Source: Actinomycetes bacterium (lineage in GTDB: Bacteria > Actinomycetota > Acidimicrobiia > Acidimicrobiales > JAMCPL01). From it: a stretch of 64,000 bases of DNA. Made by a program: the position numbers and the translations under genes. The stretch covers positions 1 through 64,000 of the forward strand of contig JAKBVZ010000018.1 in the NCBI GenBank assembly GCA_021841005.1, written 5' to 3'. The notes below the pieces were generated by a model that searched no databases, had not been told where the DNA came from, and worked only from the letters and a program-made list of their open reading frames with translations. Below, one piece after another: positions 27,747-38,300 of the stretch. Each line of letters opens with the position of its first letter. Position 1 is the first letter of the stretch.

Positions 27747-29195
27747 TTACCTAGGTGTTTCCAGCGCAAACTCCATCTCGGCAGATGCCTGTTCGAGGGT
27801 CTGGCCCTTGGGCTCCGGCAGCGCAAGTATGGTAAGCATAGCGCCCGCCAAGGACACTATGGCCATGGCGCCCATTACGCCGCTTACGCCGGCCACCCGA
27901 AGCAAGGGAGGAACGCACAGTCCTCCGAGGAATGCTCCGAACTTGCCCATACTGGCCGATATCCCGTCTCCCATCCCACGCACGGATGTCGGAAACATCT
28001 CTGAACCGTACACAAAAGTGGTCTCGTTGGGACCGTATTCGATGAAGAAAAAGCTCGCAGCAAAGAGCACCACAAACATCCACACATCCCTGGTGACACC
28101 AGGGATCAAGGCAATCGCCGCAAAAGTCACGGTCATGACGAGAAAACCTTGCAACTGGATACGCTTCCTGCCGACGCGATCCATCAGCCATACCGCCATC
28201 CAAAATCCCGGAAGCGCGGCAACAGCGAAGATGGCAAGAAGGATAAGCGTATGCGACAGCAGGGTGCCATGTGGCTGCAGAGTCTTCAGGATAAGCGGGC
28301 TCGAGGCAGAATTGCCGTAATAAGCGATGTCCACTAGGAACCATGTTCCTGCCGTGCCAACCAGGCGTAGGAGGAATGGTCTGGAGGTAAGCTTGGCGCG
28401 CACGCCAGCCGGAATACTGCCGGATGCACCGCCCGCCGTAGCGCTGATCATAGAATCATGCACACCGCCCGCCACGGACCCAAATGCTGGATACTCCCCC
28501 ACGGCCCAACGCACGGTCTCAGCTGTGGTCTGTACGTCTCCCCTGACGCCGAAGGTAAAACGAGGAGTTTCGCGTATCTTGCGGCGCAAGTAGATCACTG
28601 ATACGGCAGGGACAGCCCCAAAACCGAGCATCAGACGCCATGACACCTCATTCGGAACCCCAGACGCGATGAGAATTGAAGCGACAGCCGAACCCGCAAC
28701 CAGCCCGAAACCTTGCATGGCAAATACTGCACCCACTAGCCGCCCTCTATGCCGCCTGCCCGAGTATTCCGACGTGACTACGCCCGATGTGGGTACATCG
28801 CCACCTATCCCTATGCCTATCACGATCAAGAAAACGAGAAGAGAGGTGAAGTTCCAGGACAACGCCGCAAGTATCGCCCCGGCGGCCAACAGCATGGCTT
28901 CTATGCCATACATCTTCTTGCGACCAACGACATCCATGAATTTACCGAATATCAGCGCGCCCGCTATCGCAGCTAGAGGTAAGACGGAATCGAGGACGGA
29001 GAGCTGGGTGGTATCCAAGTGGAAGATCGGCGTAAGCAACGTCGTAGCCGTACCGATGATAAATATATCGTAAGCATAGGTAAAGAAGCCCATGCCCGCG
29101 GTAAACACGATCAGCCAGTGGAAACGCGACACTGGAGCATCGTCAAGGAGGTGGTACATCTCATTTGTAGTAACGTTTATGGCATCATTCCTCAT
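27747..29195 (-). CDS. MFS transporter (PHS/sugar-porter-like)
   Basis: About 12 TM; GGDVPTSGVVTSEYSGRRHRGRLVG; start at MRNDAINV with ATGA overlap to the moaE stop. Confidence 0.85.
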   Translation of the reverse strand: MRNDAINVTTNEMYHLLDDAPVSRFHWLIVFTAGMGFFTYAYDIFIIGTATTLLTPIFHLDTTQLSVLDSVLPLAAIAGALIFGKFMDVVGRKKMYGIEAMLLAAGAILAALSWNFTSLLVFLIVIGIGIGGDVPTSGVVTSEYSGRRHRGRLVGAVFAMQGFGLVAGSAVASILIASGVPNEVSWRLMLGFGAVPAVSVIYLRRKIRETPRFTFGVRGDVQTTAETVRWAVGEYPAFGSVAGGVHDSMISATAGGASGSIPAGVRAKLTSRPFLLRLVGTAGTWFLVDIAYYGNSASSPLILKTLQPHGTLLSHTLILLAIFAVAALPGFWMAVWLMDRVGRKRIQLQGFLVMTVTFAAIALIPGVTRDVWMFVVLFAASFFFIEYGPNETTFVYGSEMFPTSVRGMGDGISASMGKFGAFLGGLCVPPLLRVAGVSGVMGAMAIVSLAGAMLTILALPEPKGQTLEQASAEMEFALETPR

Positions 29196-30055
29196 GGCCG
29201 GACTTCCCGTGATCCTGGCCGTTCCGGCGGTGGAGAACCTGCACGTCCAGGTGGACACGGCTGTAGCGGCGGCGATACCTGTAGGACTGCATCTTGCACG
29301 GGCGCTGGGTCTTCCTGCGGTCTTGGAACATCTTCCAGAGGATGTGCCGCAGCCCATGAAGAAGCGGCTTCAGATTGCCCAGCCTCGGCCTGCGTATCTC
29401 CCCTTATACTGGTCTGATCCTTCGTACCCAGATGGTTGCCGGCCAGCGCAACGGCCTCAGAACTTGCATCTCTCGATCCTGGCGTACCGAACATCTCTTT
29501 TTTCCAGATAGGCACGCTCGACTTCACGGCATCGATAATATAGCTCACAGCGGACAGTGCAGCACTGCGATGAGGCGATGACGCCACTATGAGCACGGAA
29601 GGCTCGCAAAGGCCCACGCTTCCGATGCGGTGCAGGATTGCGACTCGGCCAAGGTCCGGCCAGCGTTCACGGGCATATAATGCGATTCTGTACATGCGAT
29701 CCAGCGCAGCCGGCTCGTAGGCCTCGTAGTCTAGGGCAACCACATCTTCCTGGCCAAGGATACTGCTTGACTCCTTGCGGGTAACGCCGAGAAAGCTGGC
29801 AACAGCGCCACATTCCGGCTGGACGGCCCACTGGATCACGTCACCGATGGCAAGCGGTGCGCCTGCGATGGCAATCCAATCCTCATCTGGACCGTCGTTC
29901 GGGTCGTTGTTGGAATAGTTGACCGAGGCACCTTCCGGATAGTTGACCGAGGCATCATCTGCGTCATCGTTCGCTTCAGCACACCCACACGTATCGTGAT
30001 GCGCATCGTGCAGGTGCGTACCGGGCATGACTTCAATCGGATCCATAGATTCCAT
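29192..30055 (-). CDS. moaE: Molybdopterin synthase catalytic subunit MoaE with long C-terminal extension
   Basis: GAVASFLGVTRKESS...LDYEAYEPAALDRMYRIA...ILHRIGSVGLCEPSVLIVASSPHRSAALSAVSYIIDAVKSSVPIWKKE. Confidence 0.88.
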   Translation of the reverse strand: MESMDPIEVMPGTHLHDAHHDTCGCAEANDDADDASVNYPEGASVNYSNNDPNDGPDEDWIAIAGAPLAIGDVIQWAVQPECGAVASFLGVTRKESSSILGQEDVVALDYEAYEPAALDRMYRIALYARERWPDLGRVAILHRIGSVGLCEPSVLIVASSPHRSAALSAVSYIIDAVKSSVPIWKKEMFGTPGSRDASSEAVALAGNHLGTKDQTSIRGDTQAEAGQSEAASSWAAAHPLEDVPRPQEDPAPVQDAVLQVSPPLQPCPPGRAGSPPPERPGSREVRP

Positions 30056-30122
30056 CTGCTTTATTTCACTTGTACGCTCAGGCTCCGTATACTCACTTCG
30101 TGTATATTTCAATAGACGGACC

Positions 30123-31436
30123 TCACCCGCCAATCTGGACCATGGAACGCCGTGGTCGCACAAAGATCGGTTTGCCTATCTGATGTCCAGCCCACTTATG
30201 TGCTACTGCGCTCCGGATCGCATGGGCGATCTCAGCGTCGCTCGAGGGTTCCCTGACGAGCGACTTCAGGTCGTGTTCGTCCAGAGCAAAGAGGCAGGTG
30301 CGCAACTGACCATCAGCGGTCAGGCGCACGCGGTCGCAGCCGGCGCAGAACGGCTCCGTGACACTTGCTATGATCCCGATACTCCCCTGCCCCCCAGCAA
30401 GATCGTAACGATGGGCAGGCGCTGAGCGACGAGCATCCGTAGGGTCCGCGCTCCCAAGCGCAGGATCCCCAAGTGCAGGACTCCCGGGCTCGGCACCTCC
30501 GGGCTCGGACAGCCTGTCCCCAGAGGTTCCAGGGGGATCGCTGTTGCCGGATGTGAGAGGGAAACGCTTGGCGATTGTAGCCAGGATCTCCCGTGCGGGC
30601 ACGACCTGGCCCACGTCCCACCGGCCTGCTCCATCGAGCGGCATATATTCGATAAAGCGTGGCTCGATGGCCCTTTCGAGAGCGAAAGCTGCAATGTCGC
30701 CCACCTCGCTATCATTGACTCCACGCATGACAACTGTATTCAGCTTGATTTTGCTGAACCCGGCATCCGCTGCGGCTTGGATACCGTCGATCACGTCTTG
30801 CAGGCGATCCCGCCCAGTGAGTTGCTTGAACCGGCCGCTGTCAAGGGTATCCAGCGAAATATTGAGTCGTTGCAGCCCTGATTGTTTTAACCTGACGGCA
30901 ACCTTGGCCAGCCGTATCGCATTGGTAGTCATTGAGAGATCCTCTAGCCCGCCGGCAGGGCTGGCATATCGCAGATCCTCCGCAAATCCAGGAGTTTCTG
31001 CAAATCCAGAAGATCCTGCAAATCCCAGCGGTGGCTGCATAAGCTCAGCGAGCATCGACACCAGATCAGGAAGATCCTGGCGCACGGTTGGTTCACCACC
31101 GGTAAGGCGGATACGGGTAATACCCAGGTGGTACACGAAGATGGAGGCCAGGCGTGTGATCTCCTCGAAAGAGAGCACCTCATCCCGGCGAGTCCACTGG
31201 ACCTCTTCGGGCATGCAGTAACGGCAACGCAAATTGCACCTGTCGGTAACCGAGATGCGCAGGTTCGTAACGACACGTCCAAAACCGTCAACGAGAGGCT
31301 CCGGCGAATGCACATCGCCACTATCTCCAGATAGGGACGTGACTGCACGCGCAACGTTGCTGTCAGGGTGAGGCGAATCCGGCATCACACCTTGTGTATC
31401 AGCATCTGCGGCAGAGCCGGCGGACCTTGTACTCAT
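30123..31436 (-). CDS. moaA: GTP 3',8-cyclase MoaA
   Basis: ISVTDRCNLRCRYCMPEE; RLTGGEPTVRQDL; FCAGCDRVRLTADGQLRTCLF; C-terminal IGG. Confidence 0.95.
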   Translation of the reverse strand: MSTRSAGSAADADTQGVMPDSPHPDSNVARAVTSLSGDSGDVHSPEPLVDGFGRVVTNLRISVTDRCNLRCRYCMPEEVQWTRRDEVLSFEEITRLASIFVYHLGITRIRLTGGEPTVRQDLPDLVSMLAELMQPPLGFAGSSGFAETPGFAEDLRYASPAGGLEDLSMTTNAIRLAKVAVRLKQSGLQRLNISLDTLDSGRFKQLTGRDRLQDVIDGIQAAADAGFSKIKLNTVVMRGVNDSEVGDIAAFALERAIEPRFIEYMPLDGAGRWDVGQVVPAREILATIAKRFPLTSGNSDPPGTSGDRLSEPGGAEPGSPALGDPALGSADPTDARRSAPAHRYDLAGGQGSIGIIASVTEPFCAGCDRVRLTADGQLRTCLFALDEHDLKSLVREPSSDAEIAHAIRSAVAHKWAGHQIGKPIFVRPRRSMVQIGG

Positions 31437-32929
31437 ACCATATCCAGCATAGTAATCTCCACCGTCGTTCCCGCCTCGATAGGCCCGCCGTCGGGCAGGA
31501 ATGCAATCGCATTGGCAGCCGCGGCAGTGGTAAGCAAATGTGATGCCTGGGGACCGGCGGGTGCAACCAGCATGTCCCCCGTCTCGTCCAACCACACCTT
31601 CGATAGAATCAGGTGCTCCTTACCGTCAGGCCGCCGGTGGATTCCCTGCGCCAGGCGAGCTGCAAGGATAGGACGGTAAGGCATCACATCTCCTGCCATC
31701 GTACGCAACAGAGGACGGCAGAACAGCTCGAACCCGACAATAGCTGACACGGGATTGCCAGGTAGGCAGGCAATAATCGCTTCGTACACCTGACCAAAGG
31801 CGAACGGTTTACCCGGCTTGATCGCGGCCTCGAGCCAGTGCCACGTACCGGTCGAAATATTCCCAAGCAACGTCCTAGCCCAGTCCCGATCCCCCACGCC
31901 AGCTCCTCCGGTGGTGATTACAATATCGCACCTACCCGCCGCATCGATTACCGCCTTCTCAATCGTACCAAGATCATCGGGAACACAGCCCAGATCCACC
32001 GGATTGGCTCCAGCCGATGCTGCCGCAGCAAGCAGCATGGGGCGATTCGAGTCAAACAAGTGCGAGCCGAGTAGCGGAGATTGCCTGCTTGGCGTACCAG
32101 GTTCGCTCCCTTCAGGCTCGGTGGTGAACTGAGCCACAGAACCACCTACTCGTTCAGTCGGCAGCAAGTCCGATAAGCCAGCCATAGTGCCGGCCGCAGG
32201 GCCGACCATGGCACCAGCCGTAGGCTGGACCAGCTCGTCTCCAGTTGCCAGGATGCCAACCGTGGGAGAATCATGAACGGAAAGGGTGGATATTCCGAGA
32301 TTGGCGGCTAGGCCTATTGCAGCAGGCCCCAACCGCTGTCCAGCATGGAGCACACTATCACCTGCCCGCACATTCTCACCTATGCGGCGTATGTGATCAC
32401 CAGGATGCGGAGACGTGAGCAGGGTTACCTGGTGGCCAGAGGTGCGTGCATATTCAAGCATGACAACAGCGTCAGCGCCTTGAGGGATCGGGGCACCCGT
32501 CATGATCCGGATGGCGTGGCCACGTGGAAGTGCAGTCTTGAAATCTGAGCCTGCAGGAAGAAACCCAGCCACTTCCAATACCGTGCCAGGTCCGGTCACA
32601 TCCTGTGTATTGATCGCATAGCCATCCATCGCGCTGTTGTCGAACTGCGGAAGGTCGAACGGCGCAGCAATGGACGCCGCAAGACACTTCCCATGTGCGT
32701 GTGCGAGCGGAAGATCGGCAGCAGGCAATGGCCTGGCGAGAGCCAGAAGGCGGCGGCGTACCTCGGCAAACGGAACAAGGGGCCGGTTACTGGCCACATC
32801 AGACATGGACTCGGCAGCTCCAGTCCCAGTCCCAGTCCCAGTCCCAGTCCCAGTCCCGGCTCTAGCTCCAGTCCCACTCCCAGTCCCAGCGCCGCCCACA
32901 CTGGCAGCATCGTCGCCAAAGCGGCTCAT
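31433..32929 (-). CDS. moeA: Molybdopterin molybdenumtransferase MoeA
   Basis: AMDGYAI, IMTGAPIPQGADAVVMLE, GENVRAGDSVLHAGQRLGPA, TTGGAGVGDRDW. Confidence 0.93.
   Translation of the reverse strand: MSRFGDDAASVGGAGTGSGTGARAGTGTGTGTGTGTGAAESMSDVASNRPLVPFAEVRRRLLALARPLPAADLPLAHAHGKCLAASIAAPFDLPQFDNSAMDGYAINTQDVTGPGTVLEVAGFLPAGSDFKTALPRGHAIRIMTGAPIPQGADAVVMLEYARTSGHQVTLLTSPHPGDHIRRIGENVRAGDSVLHAGQRLGPAAIGLAANLGISTLSVHDSPTVGILATGDELVQPTAGAMVGPAAGTMAGLSDLLPTERVGGSVAQFTTEPEGSEPGTPSRQSPLLGSHLFDSNRPMLLAAAASAGANPVDLGCVPDDLGTIEKAVIDAAGRCDIVITTGGAGVGDRDWARTLLGNISTGTWHWLEAAIKPGKPFAFGQVYEAIIACLPGNPVSAIVGFELFCRPLLRTMAGDVMPYRPILAARLAQGIHRRPDGKEHLILSKVWLDETGDMLVAPAGPQASHLLTTAAAANAIAFLPDGGPIEAGTTVEITMLDMV
32819..32890. 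repeat. Hexanucleotide repeat (cccagt)n encoding (GT)n in the MoeA N-terminus
   Basis: Direct reading. Confidence 0.9.
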
Positions 32930-33702
32930 GACCGTACCGCCCTACCCGCCACGTTGGACATCGATCGGGTTCCAGTAGGTACGAACCTGCCCTGTTTGTA
33001 TCCCGTCACCTCCTGACCCGGCACGCTGGCCGTTGCTCGAGCGGATTCCCGATAAGGCCAGAGGCCCAAGACCTGCAACTGATCAAGATCGCCAGGCGTA
33101 TCGATGTCGCTGAACAGCCTGTCGGGCGACACGGTCATACCCCCACCAGAGCCGAGGAGAGTGGGAGCAGGCACGTAAGTGACATCTTCCACCCCGGTAA
33201 GCGCATGTACAAACGACCGCTCCCCTGCCAGGACTGCACGCTCGAATTCTCGCAGGCGCTCAGGCGTCCATCTCGCGCATAGATACTGAGGACGACCCAT
33301 CACCAGCGGGACCACCGACAGCGGTGACTCGTAATGAAGCAAGCTCCGCAGTACCACTTCGTCGACAAGAGGGAGATCGCACGCCAGCCCCAATATCCAG
33401 GCATCCTGCCAAGACGCCGGCAAGCCGGCCCAGCCTCGGACAAGTGCATTCAACGGACCCTGGCGCGGCTCATCGCTCAATTTCAGTGCTGCGTCCGAGA
33501 TGCCTGCACCTACCTCGATCACCACGTCGCATGCATATCTCATGACGGTGCCAGTACGCTGAGCCAGCGTACTGCCGCCCATAGATACGAGGCCCTTAGC
33601 CGAACCGAACCGGCGGCTACTTCCCCCGGTGAGCAGGATGCCAGCAACACGGGCCCCCGATCCTGGCGGTTCAGGCAATCCACCGACCTCACGCAAGGGC
33701 AT
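32926..33702 (-). CDS. mobA: MobA-like molybdenum cofactor guanylyltransferase
   Basis: VAGILLTGGSSRRFGSAKGLV; ILGLACDLPLV; SDIDTPGDL. Confidence 0.85.
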   Translation of the reverse strand: MPLREVGGLPEPPGSGARVAGILLTGGSSRRFGSAKGLVSMGGSTLAQRTGTVMRYACDVVIEVGAGISDAALKLSDEPRQGPLNALVRGWAGLPASWQDAWILGLACDLPLVDEVVLRSLLHYESPLSVVPLVMGRPQYLCARWTPERLREFERAVLAGERSFVHALTGVEDVTYVPAPTLLGSGGGMTVSPDRLFSDIDTPGDLDQLQVLGLWPYRESARATASVPGQEVTGYKQGRFVPTGTRSMSNVAGRAVRS

Positions 33703-34261
33703 GCTCACCAGTCCAAGTCTTGCCGGCCAGTAGGTCGAGAGCGTGACCAAGCACGGGAAGGATCGCCTCGAGCGATTCAACCGCACCCTTTTCCGAACCT
33801 GGCAAATTGACAACCAGCGCTTCCCCGGCGGTACCGGCAACGCCTCTCGACAGCGCCCCCAGCGGGCTAGCTCTGCGCGCGAGCTCCATGATGCCTGGAG
33901 CATCCCGTTCGATCACAGAGCTCGTAGCTTCGGGCGTAAGATCCCGGGCGGAGAATCCAGTCCCTCCAACCGTAAGCACCAAGCCGGCAAATCCTCCCAC
34001 AAGTGCGGCTATCTCTCCGGCGACTGGCTCTATACCATCAGGACAGCATAGCTGCGCAACCACATCGTAACCAGATTCCTTAAGGCGTCGAGCTACGGCA
34101 GGTCCGGCAGTATCATCTGCATCACCGGCGCTGACACGATCTGAAACAGTAAGTATCTTGCATGACCTGCGAATGGCCAACTCCGCTCCCTGATTCGTGG
34201 CGACTGCCCCTTGCTCTCCTGCCTGCTCCCTGGTGCCGTGATCAGTCTCGTGCAGCATCAT
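33689..34261 (-). CDS. MoaB/Mog molybdopterin adenylyltransferase-type protein
   Basis: ILTVSDRVSAGDADDTAGPAV; LTVGGTGFSARDLTPEATSSVIERDAPG; VNLPGSEKGAVESLEAILPVLGHAL. Confidence 0.9.
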   Translation of the reverse strand: MMLHETDHGTREQAGEQGAVATNQGAELAIRRSCKILTVSDRVSAGDADDTAGPAVARRLKESGYDVVAQLCCPDGIEPVAGEIAALVGGFAGLVLTVGGTGFSARDLTPEATSSVIERDAPGIMELARRASPLGALSRGVAGTAGEALVVNLPGSEKGAVESLEAILPVLGHALDLLAGKTWTGEHALA

Positions 34262-34469
34262 CAGCCAGCTTACGCGCCACTTCAAGCGCTCGAGCGGGGC
34301 TGGCCCCGGATCTTCCCGCTATCCAGCAAGCCAGTGGCGCAGCAGATCGTTCAGAGCCATGTGCCGCCTCACCGGCCAGAGACAGTACAAGCTCCACTTG
34401 CTCTTCTGGCAGCATTGCCGCATCGAGAGCCTCGGCAAATGCCTGTATCCACTCAGCTCGATTCATCAT
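34242..34469 (-). CDS. DUF6457-like small protein
   Basis: WIQAFAEALDAAMLPEEQVELVLSLAGEAAHGSERSAAPLACWIAGRSG. Confidence 0.75.
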   Translation of the reverse strand: MMNRAEWIQAFAEALDAAMLPEEQVELVLSLAGEAAHGSERSAAPLACWIAGRSGASPARALEVARKLADDAARD

Positions 34470-34565
34470 GAATCACCTCCATTCACAGCGTGGTCAACCG
34501 TGCCGGGGCCATACCGGTCGATTGTTTCCACCCGCGTACGAGTCTACCAGCAGGCCGGACCGCAA

Positions 34566-35327
34566 TCATGACGTGATCCGGGCAGCCGGTAGCAATTCAA
34601 GTGCGTTCAAGTGCACCCAACGTTGAAGGATATCCGCCATCCCACGCCAGTAGGTACTTGTAAGTCGATTTCTGAGTTCCTTGGCATACAACGGCACCCA
34701 AGCCGACATATGCTCACCGATGAATACCCGCCTGAGATTCTCCAGAGAGCCCGTGGGTTCAACAGAACCAACGAGATCGCCAGCGCCACTAGAGCCGACG
34801 GGGTCAACAGCGCCGACCGGGTTGACAGGGTCTACTGCGAACAATGAATCTGATGAATCCGCGCCACCCGCATAGCTCGTGCCTGCCACCCCTGCCCACA
34901 ATTCCGCAGCAAAGGCGCATTCGATCCCAAGATGGTCGGGAGCCCGTACCGACGGGTAGGGCGATACGTGGTTCGACCAGTCCAAGCCGGCATCGTTGTA
35001 CCAAGAAAGCACTTGCCTGGTAACCGCCCCCCAGAGCGACTTCGACGGATCGAGCCAGAAGGATGCATATGGCGGCACGTAGAGTCCGGGCATCGGCAGG
35101 GCAATGCAATCCTGGAACTCCCGCGTTGCGCTCTCGAGTTCCCCGGAATCATCGAGAGATCGCACAATGCCGGCGATGTGCCTGGAGAGATCACTGTCAC
35201 GCTGGGCAACACCCTCGAGCCAGGCATTGAGAGCATCCTCATGGACCCTGAACGGACCACCCAACCAAGCACGCGCCAGGTAATCGTAACCGTATGTCCA
35301 CGCCCAAGACGCAACGGCAACCATCAT
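34566..35327 (-). CDS. TorD-family molecular chaperone
   Basis: Position after the molybdoenzyme gene; MPGLYVPPYASFWLDPSKSLWG...DHLGIECAFAAELW. Confidence 0.75.
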   Translation of the reverse strand: MMVAVASWAWTYGYDYLARAWLGGPFRVHEDALNAWLEGVAQRDSDLSRHIAGIVRSLDDSGELESATREFQDCIALPMPGLYVPPYASFWLDPSKSLWGAVTRQVLSWYNDAGLDWSNHVSPYPSVRAPDHLGIECAFAAELWAGVAGTSYAGGADSSDSLFAVDPVNPVGAVDPVGSSGAGDLVGSVEPTGSLENLRRVFIGEHMSAWVPLYAKELRNRLTSTYWRGMADILQRWVHLNALELLPAARITS

Positions 35328-35333
35328 GTGGTC

Positions 35334-38300
35334 TCAGATCTTCTCGACACGCACTCGTGTATCGTAATAGTCGGCTCCTCCGCCCACAGGATCCTCGAGT
35401 CCGATTGTCCAGCCGTCCGGAGCGGCAAGATCCGGATCGAGCCGCATCACTGCATTCAGCCGCACCGGGGCGTTGCGAGCACTATCCCCGCTGACGGTAT
35501 GTCCATTCACCTGCCAACGACCCGACCCATACTGCCAGTGACCGAATGCCGCCGGGAAGGTAATGACTCCTGGCCGGACGCCGCCGATTGTCCGTACCCG
35601 GCCAGTCATCCCTCGAGAGTTGGTCGCTGACACCACGCGTACCCGGTCACCGGCTGAGATCCCGAACCGTTGCGCATCGAGCGGGTTCATCTCGATAAAG
35701 GCCTCCGGCATCAGCTCGAGGAGCCAAGGATCGGCTATTGTACGGGACTTCGAGTGTATCGGCTGCTTGTGAGTCGATAGAATGAACGGGTAACGCGACG
35801 GTGGATCGAGCTTTGAGAGCAACTGTCCCTTCATCGTCGCCAGAGGCTCGAAGCGCGGCACGCCGCTGAAAAGCGCACCCGTCAGAGCATTGTGGGTAGT
35901 CGCCATGACCTCATTGTATATCTGGCATGGATATTCGGTGGGCTTCTTACTGAGAGACCCATAGGTGTGGGTTGCCCACGTGGGTTGCGATGGGTAAGTA
36001 CCCACCTGGCTGACCATCGAGCTGAATATACTCTTCAATTCGTGTGTGCTCAACCCGCCTGGCGGTCTTACCCAGCCATCCAGGCTGGACTCGGATATCT
36101 GGCCTATGGTCAAGGCATCAAGACGCTCAACGGTGGTCCTACTCGGCAAGTAACCGACCACGTAATCTTCGAAGCGACCTCCCCTGGCCAGCACATAGCC
36201 CACCTTCTTCCACACCGGATCAGGTAGAGTCCGCGGGTGGCGAGATCGGAGCTGTGCAATACCAGCCATCTCCATTTCAGCCGACGACGCGTCAGGAACC
36301 GCTCCCGACTTGACGTAGCCACTCGCTCCGAGTACAAGAAAGCTCGGGTCGTACGCTATATTGGCTACCTGCCTGAGATAGAAGTCCTCCCTCGTGTCCA
36401 AGCTGCCACCATCAGCGAATGCATTGGGACCGAATCCCGGAAGACCGACCTGCTTTGCAACGTCGATCAGGAACTGCTCCATGCACATCGGATTGCCATC
36501 AGTAGTCTTCGCGGTGAGCGGCTCGATCACCGGCCTGCGAATGCCCTGAGCTTTTGTGGGATAGGTCGGGAAGTTGGTCGGAACGCCCCAGCACTCGAGG
36601 TAACTGGTATCTGGAACGATGTAGTCAGCATAGGATGAGCTTTCGGCGATCACGATATCCGTGCTGATGAATAGAGGAACCTTGGCGGTATCGGTGATCA
36701 TGCGGATCCACGGCGTATCATCAGGTGCTCCACCAATTGCCGGCGGGCTCCAGGCCGGGTTGGCTTCGTGCTGCAAGACGATCTTCACCGGGTAGGGATA
36801 CTGCTGGTATATCCCGGCAAAGATCTCCGGCCATATCCCGAATCCGAAGGGAAACCACGGCCTCGGCGCCGGAAAGGGGCTCTTACCCGCCGCGACTGCA
36901 TTCTTGTACGCATCTGATTCCTCGTAAAACACGCCCTCCCTGGAGATGGGAACGCCTGCCGGTACGCCTTTAGGCTGCCCCGGCCAGGACGAAAGAGGAT
37001 AGGGGGCTCCCTTGTTCTTCCCATCGAAATCCGCGGCTCCCCCTCCTGCAAGGTACCCTCCCATCCAGTCCACATTACCGACAAGAAAGTTGAGGACCAT
37101 GATCGCCCTACCGTTGTAGACGCCGTTGGTGTGCATGGCCGGTCCACGATAGAAATCAGCCACCGCCTTTCGTCCATGGCTGGTGAACTCGGTGGCCAGG
37201 TTTTGGATGACCTCCGGAGAGACACCAGCAAGCGTGGCATACTCGCCGATGCTGTATTCCGCTGCCGAGCGGTACAGCTCCTGCATGCTGGTCCGGCATG
37301 CGATACCATTGATGCCGACCGTAGCGGTGCTCAGGTTGCCGGTGGGCCAGAGATTGCCCGCGATCGACTTCGTTGCAGCGACGGGAACCTTTGCTGCCAG
37401 GTCCCACACAACGGGTCCGGATGACCCTGGGGCACTGGACGCAACGAGCCCGGCCTCGCTGGCGGTAAGAAACTTCCCGAAACTTGGATGCGAGGAATCG
37501 GCTACCACTAGCCATGCCCCATTCGAGAAGTTTGGTTCACCCGCAGTCGCGGCGGCAGTGGCATTGGGGATCTGGAGATAATCGGCATTGTACGTGCCTG
37601 CCTCAATAATAGTGCGAATCATCCCCATGACCAAGGCTCCATCTCCTCCCGGGGCTACGGGGACCCATTGATTGGCAAGCAGGCGACCATTGCCGGCATG
37701 AGGATCTACGATGACGTAATTCAATCCATTGACAGCCACGGCTTCGGCAATCTTGCGACCAAGGGTCTGCATCGGAAAGTTGGCCTCGGTAACGTTCGCT
37801 CCGAACCAGATGATGTACTCGGCATTCGGCACGTCAGGTTTGAGCATTGCAACCCCACCGATCCCATTCAGTGACTCCTGGGTGGCAACATGATGATTCA
37901 GCTCACATATCCCGACATGCGGCAGGGCATTCACGGAACCAAAAGCATGGGCGAATCGAGTGAGGAAATCAGCCTGTCCCGGCTCTGCCCTTCCCCAGTA
38001 GACAACGAGCCCGTTGGTCTTCGGCCCGAAGTCAGGGTTGGCTGCGTCTATTGGTTCGAAGCGGGCATTGCCGCCATCCCATACATCGCTGAATCCTTCG
38101 ACATAACGGTGCTCCTCACCTGCCACGTGGGAGAACAGGTAGCCACCCCCTGTCACCTCAGAAATCAGTTGACTCCAGGGAATAGCCTGCCAGCGACCCG
38201 ACCCTCTCGGCCCGCTACGCTTGAGTGGTACGGTGAGCCGGAAGGGATCGTAGGCAGTCTGGCGCCCGGCCTGCCCTCGAGCACACAGGGAGTGAGCCTG

